From assembly GCF_026020075.1 (NCBI RefSeq), contig NZ_CP102772.1, positions 4,368,501 through 4,432,500 on the forward strand: a stretch of DNA of 64,000 bases. Direction: 5' to 3'. A program made the translations under genes and the position numbers. This document shows positions 1-8,741 of the stretch, one piece after another. The notes below the pieces were generated by a model. The model made no database searches, had not been told where the DNA came from, and saw only the letters and a list, made by a program, of their open reading frames with translations. Position 1 is the stretch's first letter. Every line of letters starts with the position of its first letter. Source of the stretch: Bosea sp. NBC_00550 (GTDB lineage: Bacteria; Pseudomonadota; Alphaproteobacteria; Rhizobiales; Beijerinckiaceae).

Positions 1-231
1 CGTAGTTATGGAAGCGCGCTTGAAGTCCCAGATGACACCCGGATCGGTAGAGCCTGTCAGGTTGAGGCTGACGAGCGCAAGATCGATAGGCTGTTCCTCC
101 ATCAGGCTGCGCATCAAGCCGGCGCGATCGGCAACCTCCAGAAACTCAGCCTCCGGCAACGCGGCTTGCAGAATGACGCGCAAACCGGTCCGATAAAGCG
201 CGTGTTCGTCGGCAACGAGAATCCTGACCAT
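1..231 (-). CDS. Response regulator receiver domain protein (C-terminal part outside window)
   Basis: Reading from an ATG at 231 toward base 1, the frame stays open for 77 codons and leaves the window. The product begins MVRILVADEHALYRTGLRV, the usual start of a CheY-like receiver domain: beta-1, then the acidic pair (here Asp-Glu), then helix 1. The phosphoacceptor region is reached at ...DLALVSLNLTGST, where the usual Asp is replaced by Ser/Asn (VSLNLTG instead of VxDxxLPG), so phosphorylation may be lost. It is most likely the N-terminus of a NarL/FixJ-type regulator like the one at 502-1161, but the output domain is not visible. About 270 bp without a recognisable gene separate it from that neighbour. 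Confidence 0.7.
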   Translation of the reverse strand, partial: MVRILVADEHALYRTGLRVILQAALPEAEFLEVADRAGLMRSLMEEQPIDLALVSLNLTGSTDPGVIWDFKRASITT

Positions 232-501
232 TGGTGCGTTCAGCCGATCCAGGCGCCCTCTTTCGATCGAGAGGCGCGGCCTTCTTTGGCGCCGCTTTGC
301 TCGGTCCCGGACGGCGGTTCCGTCTGGACCGAAACTCCCAATTCCCCATGCATCGTCGTAGCGGGAACGGGCCGCCAAGTCGCCCCGCCCTTCCGGGCAG
401 GGGGCGCATTGCGCTTGGCGTTTTATTTCCGCCGACGCCAAGCTGGTTACTCCCAGAGCCGGCGCACTAGCTCAGACTGAGGATGGCTCGGTCGATTGCC
501 T

Positions 502-1161
502 CTAGATATCGAGGATCCAGCCATGGGTGGCGCCGTATCTGATGATGTCGAGACGTGAGTGCAGCAGGAGCTTCTTGCAGGCTCTGTATCGATAGGTCTC
601 GACCGATTTGACGCCCAGCCCGATACGGCGGGCGATCTCCTTGTTGGAATGCCCGACGGCTGCAAGACGCAGGACCTGCAACTCGCGATTGGTGAGGCTG
701 CCATTGGGGGTCTCCAATTCGGAGCCGGGCTTCTGCGCAAGCTTGCGAATCCATTCGGAGCGGAACTCCTCGAGCTCGGAATCGATGTAGACGCCACCGC
801 TCTGGACCGTCTTGATAGCCTGCGCGATCTTGTCGCTGGGCGATGACTTGAGGACGTAGCCGCGGATGCCCGTCCTCAGCGCCTTCTGCACGTAGCTCGG
901 TTCCTCAAAGTGGGTCAGCATGACGATCCGCGTATGAGGCGCCTTTTCGAGAATGCGCTCTGCCAATGCGACGCCGTTCATGCCGGGCAACCCCATGTCC
1001 AGGACGACGATGTTGGGATTTTGCTCTCGAACGAGCGTAAGCGCCTGCGAGGCGACAGTGGCCTGCCCGACCAGTTCAAGCCCGGGGAGGCTGCGCACCA
1101 ACGCCGCAAGCCCGGTCAGGATAACCGGGTGATCATCGACCAGAATGATCCGTTCCGTCAT
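502..1161 (-). CDS. NarL/FixJ-family response regulator (REC + LuxR HTH)
   Basis: 219 aa, full length for the family. The receiver domain is at about residues 3-118, with Asp9-Asp10, the phosphoacceptor Asp55 (VVLDMGLPG), Thr83 and Lys105. A LuxR-type helix-turn-helix follows at about 153-215 (LTNRELQVLRLAAVGHSNKE, then VKSVETYR). It would bind DNA when phosphorylated. Its ATG overlaps the TGA of the histidine kinase gene by 4 bp, so the two are almost certainly a cognate pair made from one transcript. The target genes are not shown by the sequence. The adjacent polysaccharide locus is one candidate, because regulators of this class often control surface polysaccharides, but that is inference. 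Confidence 0.93.
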   Translation of the reverse strand: MTERIILVDDHPVILTGLAALVRSLPGLELVGQATVASQALTLVREQNPNIVVLDMGLPGMNGVALAERILEKAPHTRIVMLTHFEEPSYVQKALRTGIRGYVLKSSPSDKIAQAIKTVQSGGVYIDSELEEFRSEWIRKLAQKPGSELETPNGSLTNRELQVLRLAAVGHSNKEIARRIGLGVKSVETYRYRACKKLLLHSRLDIIRYGATHGWILDI

Positions 1162-2321
1162 GACGGCGCACTCCGCTGCTCGCGGTTCAGCGATGCGAGG
1201 GCGGTGACGGTTGTCCCTTGTCCGGGGAGCGATTCGATCTGCAACACACCCCCTATGCTGCGCATCCGCTGCTGCATTCCCAGCAAACCGATGCCGGTGT
1301 CATAAAGTTCCCCCCGCTGTTGCAGTTCCGGAGCGTAGCCGGCGCCGTTATCCGTTATCGTCAGCGAAACGGAAGTCGCGCTGCCTCCCAGGACAACGTC
1401 GATCCTTCGCGCGCCGCGCGCATGCTTCAGCACGTTCGTAAACGCCTCCTGGGCTACGCGATAAAGCGCGCTTTCAACGGGCGCGGGCAGGAATTTGGGC
1501 ACCGCTCCCTTCGTGGTGAAGGAGAAGTCCAGCGCCCCGTCCGTCGCACAGGAAACGAGGGTGACTTCGAGCGCCCGGCTCAGGCCGAGCTCTTCGACGA
1601 TCCGGGGTCTTGCGCCCACGACGGCGCGATGAATGCGGCGGCCGACCTCGGCGACGTGCATGGTGATGCCATCGAGATGCGCTCGCGCTGAACCGTGCGC
1701 GGAATCGCGCAGTTTCCTCAACCCTGCGAGAACGGCGACCATCTCGTGTCCGACATGGTCGTGCAGATCTTGTGCGATGCGCTCGCGCTCGTCGGTGCGG
1801 ATATGTTTGATCTCTTGCTGAAGTTCGCGCTTTTGCGCCTCCACGACGCGCAGTGCCTCGGTGACGAAAAAGTACTGCTCGACCAGACGCAGGCGGTCCT
1901 TGCGCAGCTCCCCCAATTGGTCGAGCACCACAGCCAGGCGCCGCTCTCCCGTCTCGTTCCTCATCCGCTGCGCTTGGGCCGATAGTCGGGGGTCGAGCAC
2001 GGGTGAGAGACGCAACAGGAGGGTGGAAGGACGACCGCGTCGCCGGGTGGTGATGGCGCTGCCGAAGCAGCGATAGTTGACGATCCCCCCCGGCCCGGTG
2101 AGGCTGACTTTTTCCATCACCGGTTGGCGAGAGCCCGAGCAGCGAACGAGATATCTTCGCAGCATTTCGGCCGGGTCGGCGCAAATGTCGAACAGCGAGA
2201 ATGTCGAGGTTGCGAGAGGGAAGATCGAGCGTGCCGCGCGATTGAGTGCACGGATGCGGCCGTCGCTCAAGGCGATCATCGATGGGTCGAAACAGGCGTG
2301 GATGTCCAAATCAGTCTGCAT
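1158..2321 (-). CDS. Sensor histidine kinase, HisKA_3 (NarX/DegS-like) class
   Basis: 387 aa from the ATG at 2321. I prefer this start because it overlaps the stop of the upstream gene by 11 bp and the 33 codons before it read as low-quality protein. No transmembrane segment is visible, so the kinase is probably cytoplasmic. Residues 1-100 look like a small PAS-like sensing region. A coiled coil at about 130-175 leads into the dimerisation/phosphoacceptor motif ERERIAQDLHDHVGHE, with His187. The ATPase domain follows, with the N box (EAFTNVLKHA), the G1 box (DNGAGY) and the G2 box (GIGLLGMQQR). It should autophosphorylate and pass phosphate to the overlapping regulator at 502-1161. The protein upstream may supply its input signal. 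Confidence 0.92.
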   Translation of the reverse strand: MQTDLDIHACFDPSMIALSDGRIRALNRAARSIFPLATSTFSLFDICADPAEMLRRYLVRCSGSRQPVMEKVSLTGPGGIVNYRCFGSAITTRRRGRPSTLLLRLSPVLDPRLSAQAQRMRNETGERRLAVVLDQLGELRKDRLRLVEQYFFVTEALRVVEAQKRELQQEIKHIRTDERERIAQDLHDHVGHEMVAVLAGLRKLRDSAHGSARAHLDGITMHVAEVGRRIHRAVVGARPRIVEELGLSRALEVTLVSCATDGALDFSFTTKGAVPKFLPAPVESALYRVAQEAFTNVLKHARGARRIDVVLGGSATSVSLTITDNGAGYAPELQQRGELYDTGIGLLGMQQRMRSIGGVLQIESLPGQGTTVTALASLNREQRSAPS

Positions 2322-2868
2322 CGGCAGTTGCGTCGTCGCGAAGGTATTCCGTGGTGTCCAGCCGCAGCCCTTTTCGGTTGAGATGGATGACCACCCGGCA
2401 TCCGGCCGCCCCGGTCGCAATCGTCTGTTCGAGGTCGACCGCCGCGGAGCCGACTGTGTTCGCGGCCATGCGACCGAAGATGTTCGACGTCAGCATGCAG
2501 AGCGACGGATGGTTGCGAACCGCATCCCCCAGAGGGCAGGCCCCGTTGCCCAGAACGATGCGATCTTCGTTCTCCTCCATGATAAAGAACGCCCCACCGG
2601 CGCGATTGGCCAGATCGACCAAAACGAGCGGAAGTTGCTCGGGACTGAGGCGGTGTCTTCCCAGCGTCGTCCTGTATTGCTTCTCGATCTCGGCTCCCAA
2701 CTCGGTCGCGATACTGCCGATGAAGATCGACGCATCGTCCAGGCCGGCGGTTTTTTCGAGCAGATCCGCCATGCCGGCGACCAGCGCGTCGAAAAGACGA
2801 TGATTGTCGTAGGCGATATCAAGCGAGCTTATGGTCTTTGATGACGCTTCGGCAGTAGACGTATTCAC
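2311..2868 (-). CDS. Methanogen output domain 1 (MetOD1)-like protein
   Basis: I place the start at a GTG (2868) because a strong AGGAGG lies 9 nt upstream of it. A frame opening at 2997 would add 43 low-complexity residues. The resulting 185 aa protein contains a compact domain with EENEDRIVLGNGACPLG, then PSLCMLTSNIFGRMAA, and finally GAAGCRVVIHL. These three cysteine-bearing blocks are what I know from the MetOD1 family, which usually forms the output or sensing half of signalling proteins and may bind a metal or cofactor through the cysteines. The gene overlaps the kinase gene by 11 bp. It is therefore likely a stand-alone sensory partner of that kinase, although the ligand is unknown. 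Confidence 0.72.
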   Translation of the reverse strand: MNTSTAEASSKTISSLDIAYDNHRLFDALVAGMADLLEKTAGLDDASIFIGSIATELGAEIEKQYRTTLGRHRLSPEQLPLVLVDLANRAGGAFFIMEENEDRIVLGNGACPLGDAVRNHPSLCMLTSNIFGRMAANTVGSAAVDLEQTIATGAAGCRVVIHLNRKGLRLDTTEYLRDDATADAD

Positions 2869-3228
2869 TCCAGCGCCCCTCCTGCGCAGATTGGTGGGTG
2901 GAGACGAGCGTACAGGTGGTGGAATTTGCAATGACGATCCGCCGCCTTCGGGGTTCGAAGGCGCGAGGACGCCGAACTCTGATCGTGCCTGACCCAAGAT
3001 AGACCCGCCCTTCTGTAGGGCCGCATCTAGATGCTACCATAATATTCGGCCTGTGTCCGGTGTATTTTTACGTCTTTTTTATAGAGAAATAGAGCGAATG
3101 GACAATTTTCGATGGAAGGCGCGCCGTTGACGGAAACGTGATATCGAAATGTTGCGCGGCGGCGTAGGATTACTATTGCCGCAGTGTGGTATATTATTGC
3201 TCGTGATATGCCATTCAGGAAAATTCGT
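2869..3228. promoter_or_regulatory. Divergent intergenic region between MetOD1 gene and Crp/Fnr gene
   Basis: About 360 bp without a convincing gene. From roughly 3040 to 3230 the DNA is much richer in A/T than its surroundings (for example tttttatagagaaatagag near 3076), which fits a divergent promoter zone for both flanking transcripts. I see no clear TTGA-N6-TCAA box, so autoregulation by the Fnr-type neighbour cannot be claimed. Confidence 0.45.
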
Positions 3229-3936
3229 ATGATTATTAAAAATAATAATAAATCTTACGGAAAATTATTAATCGATTTATCTTATGATGGCGGCGCCGAG
3301 CAGTATCCAGAGTCGGGTTCCGTGATCTATTCGCAAGGAGATCGTGCGGATTCGATTTATTTTATACATGACGGGGAGATCAGAATCTCAACGGTGTCAG
3401 CCCATGGAAAAGAGGCTGTCGTGGCGATCCTCAGGGCCGGCGATTTCTTTGGCGAAGGCTGTTTGGCAGGGCAGGAGGTGAGGATCGCGACTGCTGCCGC
3501 GTTGACGGACAGCAGTATCGTTAGGGTTGAAAGAGCCACGATAGTCCGTGTTTTGCAAGAAAATCGCGCCGCTGCAGGCGCCTTTACGTCCCACCTTCTT
3601 GCCCGCAACATCAGAATGGAAGCAGATCTGATAGATCAGCTCTTTAACTCAAGCGAAAGGCGGCTCGCCCGCCTCCTGTTGCTTCTTGCCAATTTCGGCA
3701 AGGAGGGAGCGCCTCAGCCGATCATTGGCGAGATCAGCCAGGAAACACTGGCGGAAATGATAGGCTCGACGCGCTCGCGTGTCGCTCGCTTCATGAACAA
3801 GTTCAAGCGACTGGGGTTCATTTCAGACAACGGTCGCATCGAGGTTCATAATTCGCTCCTGAGCGTGGTCCTGAGGGACAATCTCCATGACCTCGCGATT
3901 ACGGACGAGGATGACGCGCCCTCACCGCAGGGTTGA
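3229..3936 (+). CDS. Crp/Fnr-family transcriptional regulator
   Basis: 235 aa from the ATG at 3229, which has AGGA 9 nt upstream; an in-frame GTG at 3184 would add 15 residues. The cyclic-nucleotide-binding-like beta barrel runs from about residue 20 to 125 (GSVIYSQGDRADSIYFIHDG; GDFFGEGCLAG). The long dimerisation helix and a Crp-type helix-turn-helix follow (ISQETLAEMIGSTRSRVARF). There is no N-terminal cysteine cluster, so it is not an oxygen-sensing FNR with an iron-sulfur centre; the effector is unknown. The first codons are unusually A/T-rich (attattaaaaataataataa) for this genome. It converges on the glycosyltransferase gene, with the two 3' ends overlapping by 15 bp. Confidence 0.88.
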   Translation: MIIKNNNKSYGKLLIDLSYDGGAEQYPESGSVIYSQGDRADSIYFIHDGEIRISTVSAHGKEAVVAILRAGDFFGEGCLAGQEVRIATAAALTDSSIVRVERATIVRVLQENRAAAGAFTSHLLARNIRMEADLIDQLFNSSERRLARLLLLLANFGKEGAPQPIIGEISQETLAEMIGSTRSRVARFMNKFKRLGFISDNGRIEVHNSLLSVVLRDNLHDLAITDEDDAPSPQG

Positions 3937-4791
3937 GGTCGTGGGTTCGGTCCTGAAAACGGTCTGAGGCGCTGCGGAGGCAATCAGTTTTCGAAGCCGT
4001 CGCCAGACGAACGGCAGGAAACTTTGCTCGGAATGGTCGATGGGCGTGGGAAGGATCAGGCCGGGGTCGATCAGCATCTTCCCGCCGGTCATGCCCGCGA
4101 GGCGGCGGTTGAGGGTCAGGTGCTCGCAGATGCTCGGTCCGTCCCCGAGATAGCTTCCCAGCCGATAGACAGGCGCGCGATAGAGGCACAAGCCATTGAA
4201 GGTCGACGAGCACGCGATCTCGCGATCGACGGTGAGCGCCCGCTGGTGCGGATAGATTCGCGAACAAAAGAAGCGATAATAGCTGAAGATATTGCCCCGA
4301 CTCTCCGCCAGATCGTCCAGCAGCGTATCGAATGATCTGCATTCGTCCTGAAATGCCAGGAGATCATAATAATGGGGTCGCGACGTCGCTGACACGCCGA
4401 AAACGCCCGGCCGATCGAGCTTGGATGCGGCTTTGAGCAGTGCTGCGACGGAAGGCGGCCGGGCGATGACGTTGTCGATGTCGAGAACGCAGACGACATC
4501 GGGCTTGAGGTTCGAGGCCTCGCATTCCGTCTTGATCCGCTCGCGGCCGAGAGCCATCCGCTTGAGCCGATCGGGCTCGTCCGCCATGAAAGGCGTCGGC
4601 ACCAGCACGAGTTGCCCGTCTGCCTCGGCACGTTGAAGCAGTGCCCGCGTCCCGTCACGCGAGCCATTCTCGCCAACGAAGGCGGCTACGCTCAATCCCT
4701 CGGAGCGCAACGCTTCCAACAGATCGAGGAAGCGCGGGATCGTCTCGGCACAATTCCTGGCCAAGGCCAGGAAAACGAAATCGCACCTCAT
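3922..4791 (-). CDS. Glycosyltransferase, GT-A fold (CAP59/GT69-like)
   Basis: 289 aa. The N-terminus reads FVFLALARNCAETIPRFLDL, then FVGENGSRDGTRALLQRA, a nucleotide-sugar-binding pattern shared with fungal CAP59-type alpha-1,3-mannosyltransferases and their bacterial relatives. A DxD-type metal-binding motif is present at Asp104-Ile-Asp106 (VCVLDIDN). The region around FNGLCLYRAPVYRLGSY probably shapes the acceptor site. There is no signal peptide or membrane segment, so it would act at the cytoplasmic face on lipid-linked sugars. GDP-mannose as donor is plausible because the locus encodes GDP-mannose synthesis twice, but this is inference. It lies 15 bp downstream of the methyltransferase gene and is likely cotranscribed with it. 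Confidence 0.72.
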   Translation of the reverse strand: MRCDFVFLALARNCAETIPRFLDLLEALRSEGLSVAAFVGENGSRDGTRALLQRAEADGQLVLVPTPFMADEPDRLKRMALGRERIKTECEASNLKPDVVCVLDIDNVIARPPSVAALLKAASKLDRPGVFGVSATSRPHYYDLLAFQDECRSFDTLLDDLAESRGNIFSYYRFFCSRIYPHQRALTVDREIACSSTFNGLCLYRAPVYRLGSYLGDGPSICEHLTLNRRLAGMTGGKMLIDPGLILPTPIDHSEQSFLPFVWRRLRKLIASAAPQTVFRTEPTTSTLR

Positions 4792-4806
4792 TGTGGCGTC
4801 CCGCTC

Positions 4807-5463
4807 TCAGGCATCCGGGCTCCTGATGGCGATCAGCGATTTGGAGAGGAAAAGGACGTTTTCCGTCAGAATCCGCGCATCCGGGAAGAGCTCGGTGATC
4901 TGAGCCCGGTCGAGCATCGAGGTGCCTTCCACGATCCGCATGGCGTGGTCGAGGGAGGTCGCCTTGGCGTAGAAGCCGCGAGCCTTCGTCGAGACCAGGC
5001 GCCGCTGCAGCGGCTGGGGCAGCCAGTGCATCAACGGCGCGTTGCTGTGCGGGTCGAGAGGGAACCAGAAGTTCGGTGTCTGGACGTAGTAGCACGGTGC
5101 AAGCCGCCTGATCTCGGCGGCGACGCGCTTCATGTCCTCCCAGCGGCCTACATGCTCGATCAACGAATTGGAGTGGACGAAGTCGAAGCTGAGATCGTCG
5201 AATTGCGCGACGTCGCGGGCATCCCCCTGGACGAAGCGAAATCGCCGGTCGGCGGGATCTTCGCGCGCTTCGATGTTCAGGATGCAGATCTCGACGCCCG
5301 AGGCCGGGATATCGTACTGCCAGTATTCCGCATCTCCTCCGAGATCGAGAATCCGGCACGACCCCCGCTCCCTGATCAACCCCTCGATGATGGGCAGGAC
5401 ATGGGTCTTGAACCGCTCCTCCCGGAAGTGCGAGCGACGGAACGATCGCGGTATCATGTTCAT
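4807..5463 (-). CDS. Class I SAM-dependent methyltransferase
   Basis: 218 aa from the ATG at 5463; upstream in-frame codons to 5538 look non-conserved. Motif I is CRILDLGGDAEYW (about residues 36-48). An acidic end of beta-2 (LNIEARE) follows, then FVQGDARDV, and the post-motif FDFVHSNSLIEHV matches the Methyltransf_11/23 pattern. It most likely methylates a sugar or a lipid-linked oligosaccharide, given the glycosyltransferase gene immediately downstream and the polymerase gene upstream on the same strand. The substrate cannot be read from the sequence. Confidence 0.8.
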   Translation of the reverse strand: MNMIPRSFRRSHFREERFKTHVLPIIEGLIRERGSCRILDLGGDAEYWQYDIPASGVEICILNIEAREDPADRRFRFVQGDARDVAQFDDLSFDFVHSNSLIEHVGRWEDMKRVAAEIRRLAPCYYVQTPNFWFPLDPHSNAPLMHWLPQPLQRRLVSTKARGFYAKATSLDHAMRIVEGTSMLDRAQITELFPDARILTENVLFLSKSLIAIRSPDA

Positions 5464-5598
5464 GGGGTTCGGACCTCGCGATGTCGGTTCTCGGCGCCGA
5501 ATTCTACCCGCGTACGCGTGTTCGGGCCGCGTCTCCAAGGACTAGATGCTTCAAGCGTCCGGACTACGCCGTCAGGGGTAGGTTCGCGAGGCCCGAGG

Positions 5599-8466
5599 TT
5601 ATTTCGGGCGAACGAGCTGGCCGTTCGCCTCCTGGCCGAGATTGCGGAATCTCTCATAGGAGATCGCGCCGTGCCCCCAGATGAAGGCGGGCGATGCAGC
5701 CGCCAGGCGCAGCACATAGGTGTTCCGGTCGAAACGGTTGCCGCCGGTTTCGATGATCCCGAAATTCGGATTCAATCTTGCGACGTCGCTGGCGCCGCCG
5801 GAGATACCAGCCCGCCCGTTGTAGATGACTTCGTTGTCATGGACGCTGTTGCCGGCGGTCCTGTAGAACGTCTTTCCGGCGCCCGCCGCGCGAGCAGGCC
5901 GATCGATCCGCTCGCGGCCCTGATCGACCAGCACGATGCCGGCGCTGCCTTCCGCCACGGTGACGGTGTTGCCGTAGACCTCGACGCCTTGTGAGGCGGC
6001 GATCTGGATGCCGGCTCCCCAGATCCAGGCGCTGCCCTGCTGGCCGCCCAGTCCCGTGCCGTTGAGGCCGACGATATTGTTGCGGATGATCGCGTCGAAG
6101 CTGATCTCGTAGAAGATGCCGGCATCGGCGTTGCGCTCGACCCGGTTGTCCTCGATCAGGATGTTACGGCAGTCGACATCGCACCAAAGGCCCGAGCCGA
6201 AATTGTCGTAGACATGGTTGCGGCGCAGCGTCAGGCGCTCCACCGCCCCCGCCTTGACGCCGCCGGCTTCCCAGGCGGCGTCGAAACCGAAGATGTTGTT
6301 CTCGTAGATCTCGTTGTCCTCGATCACGACATCGACGCCGTTGGGCGAGATTCCGAGCTGACCGTTATGGTGGACCTTGTTGCCGCGAACCACGCTTCTG
6401 TCGCCCGTCGCGATTCCCGATCCGCTGTTGAAGCGAGCCTCGTTGCCTTCGATCAGCCAGTCGGTTGCCCGCCGATCCTCGTCGCCGTAGATCGCGCCCT
6501 GCTGGGCCGGCGTCGCATATTTCTCCACGATTAGCCCTTTGACGGTGACGTTGCGCGCCCCGTCATTGCGGAAGGCGTAGGGCTGGCGCGTGCGTTCGAG
6601 CCTGCGGCCGCGGGGATCGTCTGCGAGATAGAAGCGGCTCATCAGAGCATCCTGGAACACTGCGCCGGGTCGCAGATCGGCGAGAGCGGAGACAGGCTCC
6701 AGCGGCTGATCATCGAGAAAGAAGCGCTCCGCATCGTTGCAGCGCGGGCGAGACTTCAGGCAGGTGCCGAACGGGCGGATGTCCAGTTTCACCGCTGATC
6801 CCATCCAGAAGCGCCCTTCCTGCCGCATATCGGTGATCAGCTCGGCCCCGCTCAGGGTCGCGCCGGGCTCGCCGATGAAGGTCTGCCCATCCTTCGGGGC
6901 GATGAGCTGTGCCCGGTGTGTCCCTGCGCCGATGCAGAATGTCGCTCCCGTCGGCGCCTTGGCGACGAGCGCCTGAATGGACGAGCCGACCGGAACCGGG
7001 ATCGCCGCAGCTGGACATGTCGTGCTTTCGGCGGCTTCGGACGGGCGGCCGCCGCTCAGGCAAGCCGCCGCAAGCAGCGTGGCAGCGCCTGCGATGCGCG
7101 CGCCGTTGCGAAGCGCCGGACGGGGAGAGGCGGGGGCGTCTATCACATGCATGCCCCGATAGATCATCAGCGAGCCGAGGCCGATGCCGAAGATGGTCCA
7201 GAAGGGGATGCCGAGCATCGGCCCTTCGAGGGCGACGTCGAAGGAGGCATCGATGATGATCGCGGCCAGATAGCAGACGAGGAAGATGAAGTAGCGCGAC
7301 CAGTCCCGGTCTCCGCGCAGCCAGGCGGCGCGCGCGATGCGCAGCAGCGCCACGATCCAGCTGGTGAAGGTCAGCACCCAAAGCGCCAGCCCCGGCACCC
7401 CGCCTCTGGCGAGATAGGTCATGTGGACGCTGTGGGGGCTGCGCAGTGTCGGGCCGCCACGCTCGAGGCCGACGACGAAGCCGTCCGCTTCCGCCAGATT
7501 CACGCCGAAGCCCTTGCCCGTCCAGAAATAGGACCCGTGGAGGGTATAGTTGCGGATGGCTTCCCACCAGCGCAGCCGCCATTGCTTGGTGCCGTCGAGA
7601 TTGTTGGCGTCGCTTGGCATTGCGATGCTGGCGACGTTGTCGATCACCGCGCGGGCGCTGATCGGCCTTTCGCCCCTGGGCAGATCGATCTCGAGATCGG
7701 CCGCATACGCCGCGCACATGACGACGGCGATGAGACCGCCGATCGTGGCGAAGCGGCGCAACTGTCCCGTGAACACCATCGCGAAGACCAGTGGAATCAT
7801 CAGGGCAAGCATTCCGCCGCGGCTTTGGCTGGCGATGAGCAGAGCCGCCGCGATGGAGACCACGAGCCAGGCACGCCTGACTTTGCAGAGCCCCAGGAGG
7901 ACGAGCACGAGTGCGCCGCAGAGATGGGCGGCCAGCTCTCCCGACCGGACGGAGATGATTTCGACATCCTGCCCGGGAAGCTTTGGAATCGAGGTGCCGG
8001 CGAACCGCGCGACCAGATAGGCCACGATGGCGATTGGGATGATGATGCGCGCGTGAATCCTGAAATAGCCGACGATCTGGGCAAGTCTCGCCGGGCGTTC
8101 GACCAGCAATGCCGCCACGATGAAGGCAAAGCCGGCATAAAGCGCGACAGCTCCGTCACGCAACGCATCGACCTTGTAGGTGCCGATCCCCTGAAGAGTT
8201 CGCAGCAGAACCCAACCCATGAGCAGGGCGGCGCTGATAGCGGGGATTGTGGCGAGAAGCGAGGTTGCGCAGCCGGAAGCCAGGAATGCCAGGATGCCGA
8301 GAACAAACAGTATCTCGCCCATGAAGAGCGGCGGCACGCCGAGATAGGCGAAGCTCTTTCCAAAAAGGACATATCCGGCGAAGCCGAGGGCGAGGATCGG
8401 GAAATAGCGATCGGTCGCTCGCCGATCGGAAACACCGGCCGCCTGTATTGATGACGCCTCGGCCAC
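5599..8466 (-). CDS. O-antigen polymerase/ligase (Wzy/WaaL-like) fused to a right-handed beta-helix domain
   Basis: 955 aa in one uninterrupted frame, about twice the length of a normal Wzy or WaaL protein. Residues 20-440 hold about ten hydrophobic segments and an O-antigen-ligase pattern: SQSRGGMLALMIPL, a large periplasmic loop with WWEAIRNYTLHGSYFWTGKG, and RSPHSVHMTYLARGGVPG. After the last ligase helix (about 418-436) comes a signal-peptide-like stretch (RIAGAATLLAAACLSG, about 457-472). Then follows a roughly 470-residue domain of parallel beta-helix repeats (VVIEDNEIYENNIFGFD; ILIEDNRVERNADAG) with paired cysteines. The C-terminal half resembles carbohydrate-active or carbohydrate-binding beta-helices. 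The simplest reading is a membrane polymerase with a periplasmic polysaccharide-processing domain. A recent in-frame fusion of two genes, with the old signal peptide still visible, is the alternative origin. Confidence 0.82.
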   Translation of the reverse strand: MAEASSIQAAGVSDRRATDRYFPILALGFAGYVLFGKSFAYLGVPPLFMGEILFVLGILAFLASGCATSLLATIPAISAALLMGWVLLRTLQGIGTYKVDALRDGAVALYAGFAFIVAALLVERPARLAQIVGYFRIHARIIIPIAIVAYLVARFAGTSIPKLPGQDVEIISVRSGELAAHLCGALVLVLLGLCKVRRAWLVVSIAAALLIASQSRGGMLALMIPLVFAMVFTGQLRRFATIGGLIAVVMCAAYAADLEIDLPRGERPISARAVIDNVASIAMPSDANNLDGTKQWRLRWWEAIRNYTLHGSYFWTGKGFGVNLAEADGFVVGLERGGPTLRSPHSVHMTYLARGGVPGLALWVLTFTSWIVALLRIARAAWLRGDRDWSRYFIFLVCYLAAIIIDASFDVALEGPMLGIPFWTIFGIGLGSLMIYRGMHVIDAPASPRPALRNGARIAGAATLLAAACLSGGRPSEAAESTTCPAAAIPVPVGSSIQALVAKAPTGATFCIGAGTHRAQLIAPKDGQTFIGEPGATLSGAELITDMRQEGRFWMGSAVKLDIRPFGTCLKSRPRCNDAERFFLDDQPLEPVSALADLRPGAVFQDALMSRFYLADDPRGRRLERTRQPYAFRNDGARNVTVKGLIVEKYATPAQQGAIYGDEDRRATDWLIEGNEARFNSGSGIATGDRSVVRGNKVHHNGQLGISPNGVDVVIEDNEIYENNIFGFDAAWEAGGVKAGAVERLTLRRNHVYDNFGSGLWCDVDCRNILIEDNRVERNADAGIFYEISFDAIIRNNIVGLNGTGLGGQQGSAWIWGAGIQIAASQGVEVYGNTVTVAEGSAGIVLVDQGRERIDRPARAAGAGKTFYRTAGNSVHDNEVIYNGRAGISGGASDVARLNPNFGIIETGGNRFDRNTYVLRLAAASPAFIWGHGAISYERFRNLGQEANGQLVRPK

Positions 8467-8741
8467 GATCCGCTCCCGTCATGCGTCCGCGATCGCGGCC
8501 GCCACCAGGCCAGACTAGCGCGCGGGCGATTCGAAGCAGGATGGGCTTTGGGGGTAGCCACACCCTCGGCCTCGGCACCCGTCCACCTTGCGGGTAGTCC
8601 CTATGCGCAGCGCAACGGCCGCGGCGGTGACGGTAGACTTCCATCGTCAGGAACGATCGGGTTGCCGCTTGCAACCCGCGGCGGAGGCAAGATGAAACGT
8701 GATGAAGGAGCCCGCTCGGCAAGGGACCGGTATCCCTGCCG

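Noticed and set aside
6916..8451. 511-codon + strand frame opposite the polymerase-beta-helix gene
   Set aside because: Charged, low-complexity translation with no motif, antisense to recognisable membrane helices.
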